6,640 bases of DNA from Bacillota bacterium (GTDB taxonomy: Bacteria; Bacillota; Clostridia; Christensenellales; CALWSW01), in assembly GCA_023402915.1 (NCBI GenBank), contig JAEYFO010000303.1:1-6640 (forward strand). The letters run 5' to 3'. The number at the start of each line of letters is the position of its first letter. Positions within the stretch are counted from its first letter, which is position 1. Under the pieces are notes generated by a model. It made no database searches, was not told the DNA's origin, and saw only the letters and a list, made by a program, of their open reading frames with translations. The position numbers were made by a program, and so were the translations under genes. Shown here one piece after another: positions 4,836-6,640 of this stretch.

Positions 4836-6434
4836 TCAAAGCGAGGCGAAGCGCTTCGCGCCCTTTTTTCGCAGCCACAGATACAGCGGGAGCGAAAGCA
4901 GCGCCGTTGCGGCCAGGCAAAGCGCCAGATAGAACGCGGCGCCCAGGCCGCTGCCGCACAGGAAATACAGCCCGCCCAGCGCCAGCGCATAGATCCATCC
5001 GCAAAGCAAAGCCAGCAGCACGTCGCCGCTCTGTTTGATGGGAGCGACTTCGTTCGTCCAGGTGAGATTGACCATCTTCAGCCCGAGGAACAGACCGAAG
5101 AGCGCCGAAAACACGCAGTACATCAGCACGGTCAAAACGCTGAGCGCCAGCAGCAGCGCGCTCTCCTTCCAAAGCAGCATCCCGCACAGCAGGCAAAACA
5201 GCGCCGGAAGGATCGTCAGCAGCAGCTGCACCCACAGCTTGGCGCGCAGCGCCTGCCAGGGATCGACGGGCAGGGACTGTACCAGATACAGGCTCTTCCC
5301 CTCGAGTGAAACGGAAGGCACGGCGATGTAATTCATGGAAGCGACGGCGCACACCAGCGCGCACAGCAGCACCGAAAGCGCGCCGGGCGTTTCGGAAAAA
5401 ACGGCGGAAAGCGGCGCGAGCAGGCTCCTGCCCTTGAGCAGGAGGAAGCCGCTGGCCAGCACCAGCATCAGCGCGCCCATGCCGCAGTTGAGCATATAGG
5501 TGGAGCTGGAGGTGAAGCGGGAAAATTCCTTCCGCAGCAGCGCGGAAAACACGGTTTTCTGGCGGACGGTCTTTTCCCGGTAGACGGTCTTGACCGTTTT
5601 GCCGCTGGAGGTGGCGAGCTTGAAAAAGCTGCGGCGCAGCAGCTGCCAGGTCAGAACGGACAATAGCACCAGCGCAGCCGTATAGACCGCCATGGCGAAG
5701 AGATCGCCCGTGCCGATGTTGCCGAACAGATACAGCGGATAGGCGGCGGACTTGATCTTTTCGCCGTAGAACAGGGCGTTTTCCATCAAACTGGACAAAA
5801 TCGTCTGCGCCCGGAAGCAGAAAAAGTAATACAGGCCGAAAAACAGCAGCGACGCGGCTACGGCGGCAAAGCTCTTGTGCCGCAACTTCAGGGTGATCTT
5901 TGCAACGACCCAGCCCAGCACGCACGACAGGATCATCACGATCAGGGTGATCAGCGCCACGAACAGCACGCCGCCCAGCACGGCCGCCGCCGTCACGGGG
6001 ATGGTGACGAGATACACGATGACCGCCGGAACGCTGACCACCGCCGAATACATCAGCCCCAGCACGTACACGCCCAGCAGCCGGGAGGCCATGATGGTCG
6101 AGGCCGAGAGGGGCAGCGAAAGGAGCAGGTCGTTGTCCTTGGAAAGATAGAGGCTCGAATAGGTGTTAAACACGCTGCCGAACGTGCCGAGGAGCACAGC
6201 CAGCAGGCCCAGGAGGGCGAAATACATCCACGAAAGACCCAGCGCCGCAAAGGATCGGCACATCATGATGGAAAGCCCCGTGAAAATGCCGCCCAGCACG
6301 CCCGCCATCAGCAGCACATAGAGCAGCAGAAAGCCGGCCGTCGCACCTTTGGAGCGGGCCTTGTTCGTTTTGGGACTATAGAAATAGAAGCGGAAAATTT
6401 CCGTCAACTGCTTTTTGAGCAGGGTTTTCAGCAT
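4836..6434 (-). CDS. ABC transporter permease (ABC-2 type, exporter-like)
   Basis: A 532-residue, very hydrophobic protein with about 12 predicted membrane segments (near 33-55, 66-92, 118-143, 149-179, 186-206, 244-265, 314-334, 350-372, 402-423, 426-452, 472-493, 497-520). It has a basic cytosolic N-terminus (KKQLTEIFRFYFYS) and a basic tail (LRKKGAKRFASL). A hydrophilic basic loop at 266-309 separates two halves. Each half carries a similar short motif, KDNDLLLSLPLS (99-110) and EGKSLYLVQSLPV (378-390), as if two permease half-units were fused. It should be the membrane channel of the ABC transporter whose ATPase gene precedes it; the genes overlap by 7 bases (ATGCTGA), which implies translational coupling. 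AGGGAGAGGA lies six bases upstream of the start. Such ATPase/permease pairs often export peptides, lipids or drugs, but the substrate cannot be read from this sequence. Confidence 0.88.
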   Translation of the reverse strand: MLKTLLKKQLTEIFRFYFYSPKTNKARSKGATAGFLLLYVLLMAGVLGGIFTGLSIMMCRSFAALGLSWMYFALLGLLAVLLGTFGSVFNTYSSLYLSKDNDLLLSLPLSASTIMASRLLGVYVLGLMYSAVVSVPAVIVYLVTIPVTAAAVLGGVLFVALITLIVMILSCVLGWVVAKITLKLRHKSFAAVAASLLFFGLYYFFCFRAQTILSSLMENALFYGEKIKSAAYPLYLFGNIGTGDLFAMAVYTAALVLLSVLTWQLLRRSFFKLATSSGKTVKTVYREKTVRQKTVFSALLRKEFSRFTSSSTYMLNCGMGALMLVLASGFLLLKGRSLLAPLSAVFSETPGALSVLLCALVCAVASMNYIAVPSVSLEGKSLYLVQSLPVDPWQALRAKLWVQLLLTILPALFCLLCGMLLWKESALLLALSVLTVLMYCVFSALFGLFLGLKMVNLTWTNEVAPIKQSGDVLLALLCGWIYALALGGLYFLCGSGLGAAFYLALCLAATALLSLPLYLWLRKKGAKRFASL

Positions 6435-6640
6435 GCTGATTCCTCTCCCTCCAACTCAAGGAACACTTCTTCGAGCGAATCGTCGCCCTTGACCTCTTCT
6501 GTCGTGCCGTAGCGGATGAGTTTGCCCGATTTGATGATGGCCACCTTGTCGCAGAGTTTTTCCGCCACCTCCAGAACGTGCGTCGAAAAGAAGATCGCGC
6601 CGCCCTGATCGCACACCTCGCGCATCATGCCCTTGAGCAG
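6428..6640 (-). CDS. ABC transporter ATP-binding protein, C-terminal 70 residues
   Basis: The gene enters from the right edge, so only its end is visible. The readable protein begins LLKGMMREVCDQGGAIFFSTHVLEV-like and contains the H-loop (switch histidine) in FFSTHVLEVAE, followed by LCDKVAIIKSGKLIRYGT and an acidic tail LEEVFLELEGEESAC. This is the standard end of an ABC-2 exporter ATPase (a 'STH.l.eae.l.d.v.ii..G' block after the D-loop). Walker A, signature and Walker B motifs lie outside the window, so catalytic integrity cannot be judged. Its stop codon overlaps the start of the permease gene, marking one operon. The internal Met at 6628 is not the true start because the frame stays open to the window edge. 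Confidence 0.9.
   Translation of the reverse strand: MLKGMMREVCDQGGAIFFSTHVLEVAEKLCDKVAIIKSGKLIRYGTTEEVKGDDSLEEVFLELEGEESAC
6441..6450 (-). promoter_or_regulatory. Ribosome binding site of the permease, inside the ATPase gene
   Basis: The minus strand reads AGGGAGAGGA, six bases before the permease ATG at 6434, within the last codons of the ATPase. It supports coupled translation from the 7-base ATGCTGA overlap. Confidence 0.7.

Noticed and set aside
4409..5038. 209-codon plus-strand frame across the intergenic region
   Set aside because: It runs through the terminator and into the antisense of the permease, is low complexity, and lacks a plausible start context.
4555..5925. 456-codon minus-strand frame overlapping the permease
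   Set aside because: Arg/Ala-rich out-of-frame shadow of the permease; the true frame has regular membrane segments and a coupled start.

Overview
The window looks like part of a high-GC Firmicute chromosome, most likely a clostridial gut-type lineage such as Oscillospiraceae/Ruminococcaceae. This is inferred from GC-rich codon use, strong AAGGAG-type ribosome binding sites, a TTGACA-17-TACAAT promoter, and the flavour of the proteins. No 16S rRNA or other definitive marker is present. All five supported genes lie on the minus strand, so transcription runs from high to low coordinates.

In transcription order the layout is as follows. (1) 6640-6428: the C-terminal end of an ABC transporter ATPase, cut by the window edge. 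(2) 6434-4836: a 532-residue polytopic ABC permease that overlaps the ATPase by 7 bases, so the two form one exporter-type operon. It ends in a good Rho-independent terminator at 4812-4765. (3) 4835-4419: a 417-base intergenic region with the terminator, a perfect 7-1-7 palindrome, a degenerate array of seven roughly 12-base units with TTCCnGAA-like dyad cores, and a plausible sigma-A promoter. (4) 4418-2289: a 709-residue cytosolic PAS-PAS-PAS-GGDEF-PAS diguanylate cyclase with an extra cysteine-containing PAS domain after the catalytic domain. (5) 2228-2200: a near-consensus promoter with an inverted repeat in its spacer, followed by ftsH (2145-325). (6) 324-162: a gap with a long structured hairpin directly after ftsH. 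(7) 161-1: the start of a YjbQ/UPF0047-family gene, cut by the window edge.

Functionally the genes look like neighbours rather than one pathway: an ABC export system, a c-di-GMP signalling enzyme with its own promoter, the membrane quality-control protease FtsH with its own promoter, and a YjbQ-like enzyme. I see no CRISPR array, transposase, phage gene, tRNA or rRNA. I see no convincing undescribed multi-gene system. The least explained items are the phased dyad array upstream of the cyclase, the cysteine-bearing C-terminal PAS domain, and the palindrome inside the ftsH promoter.
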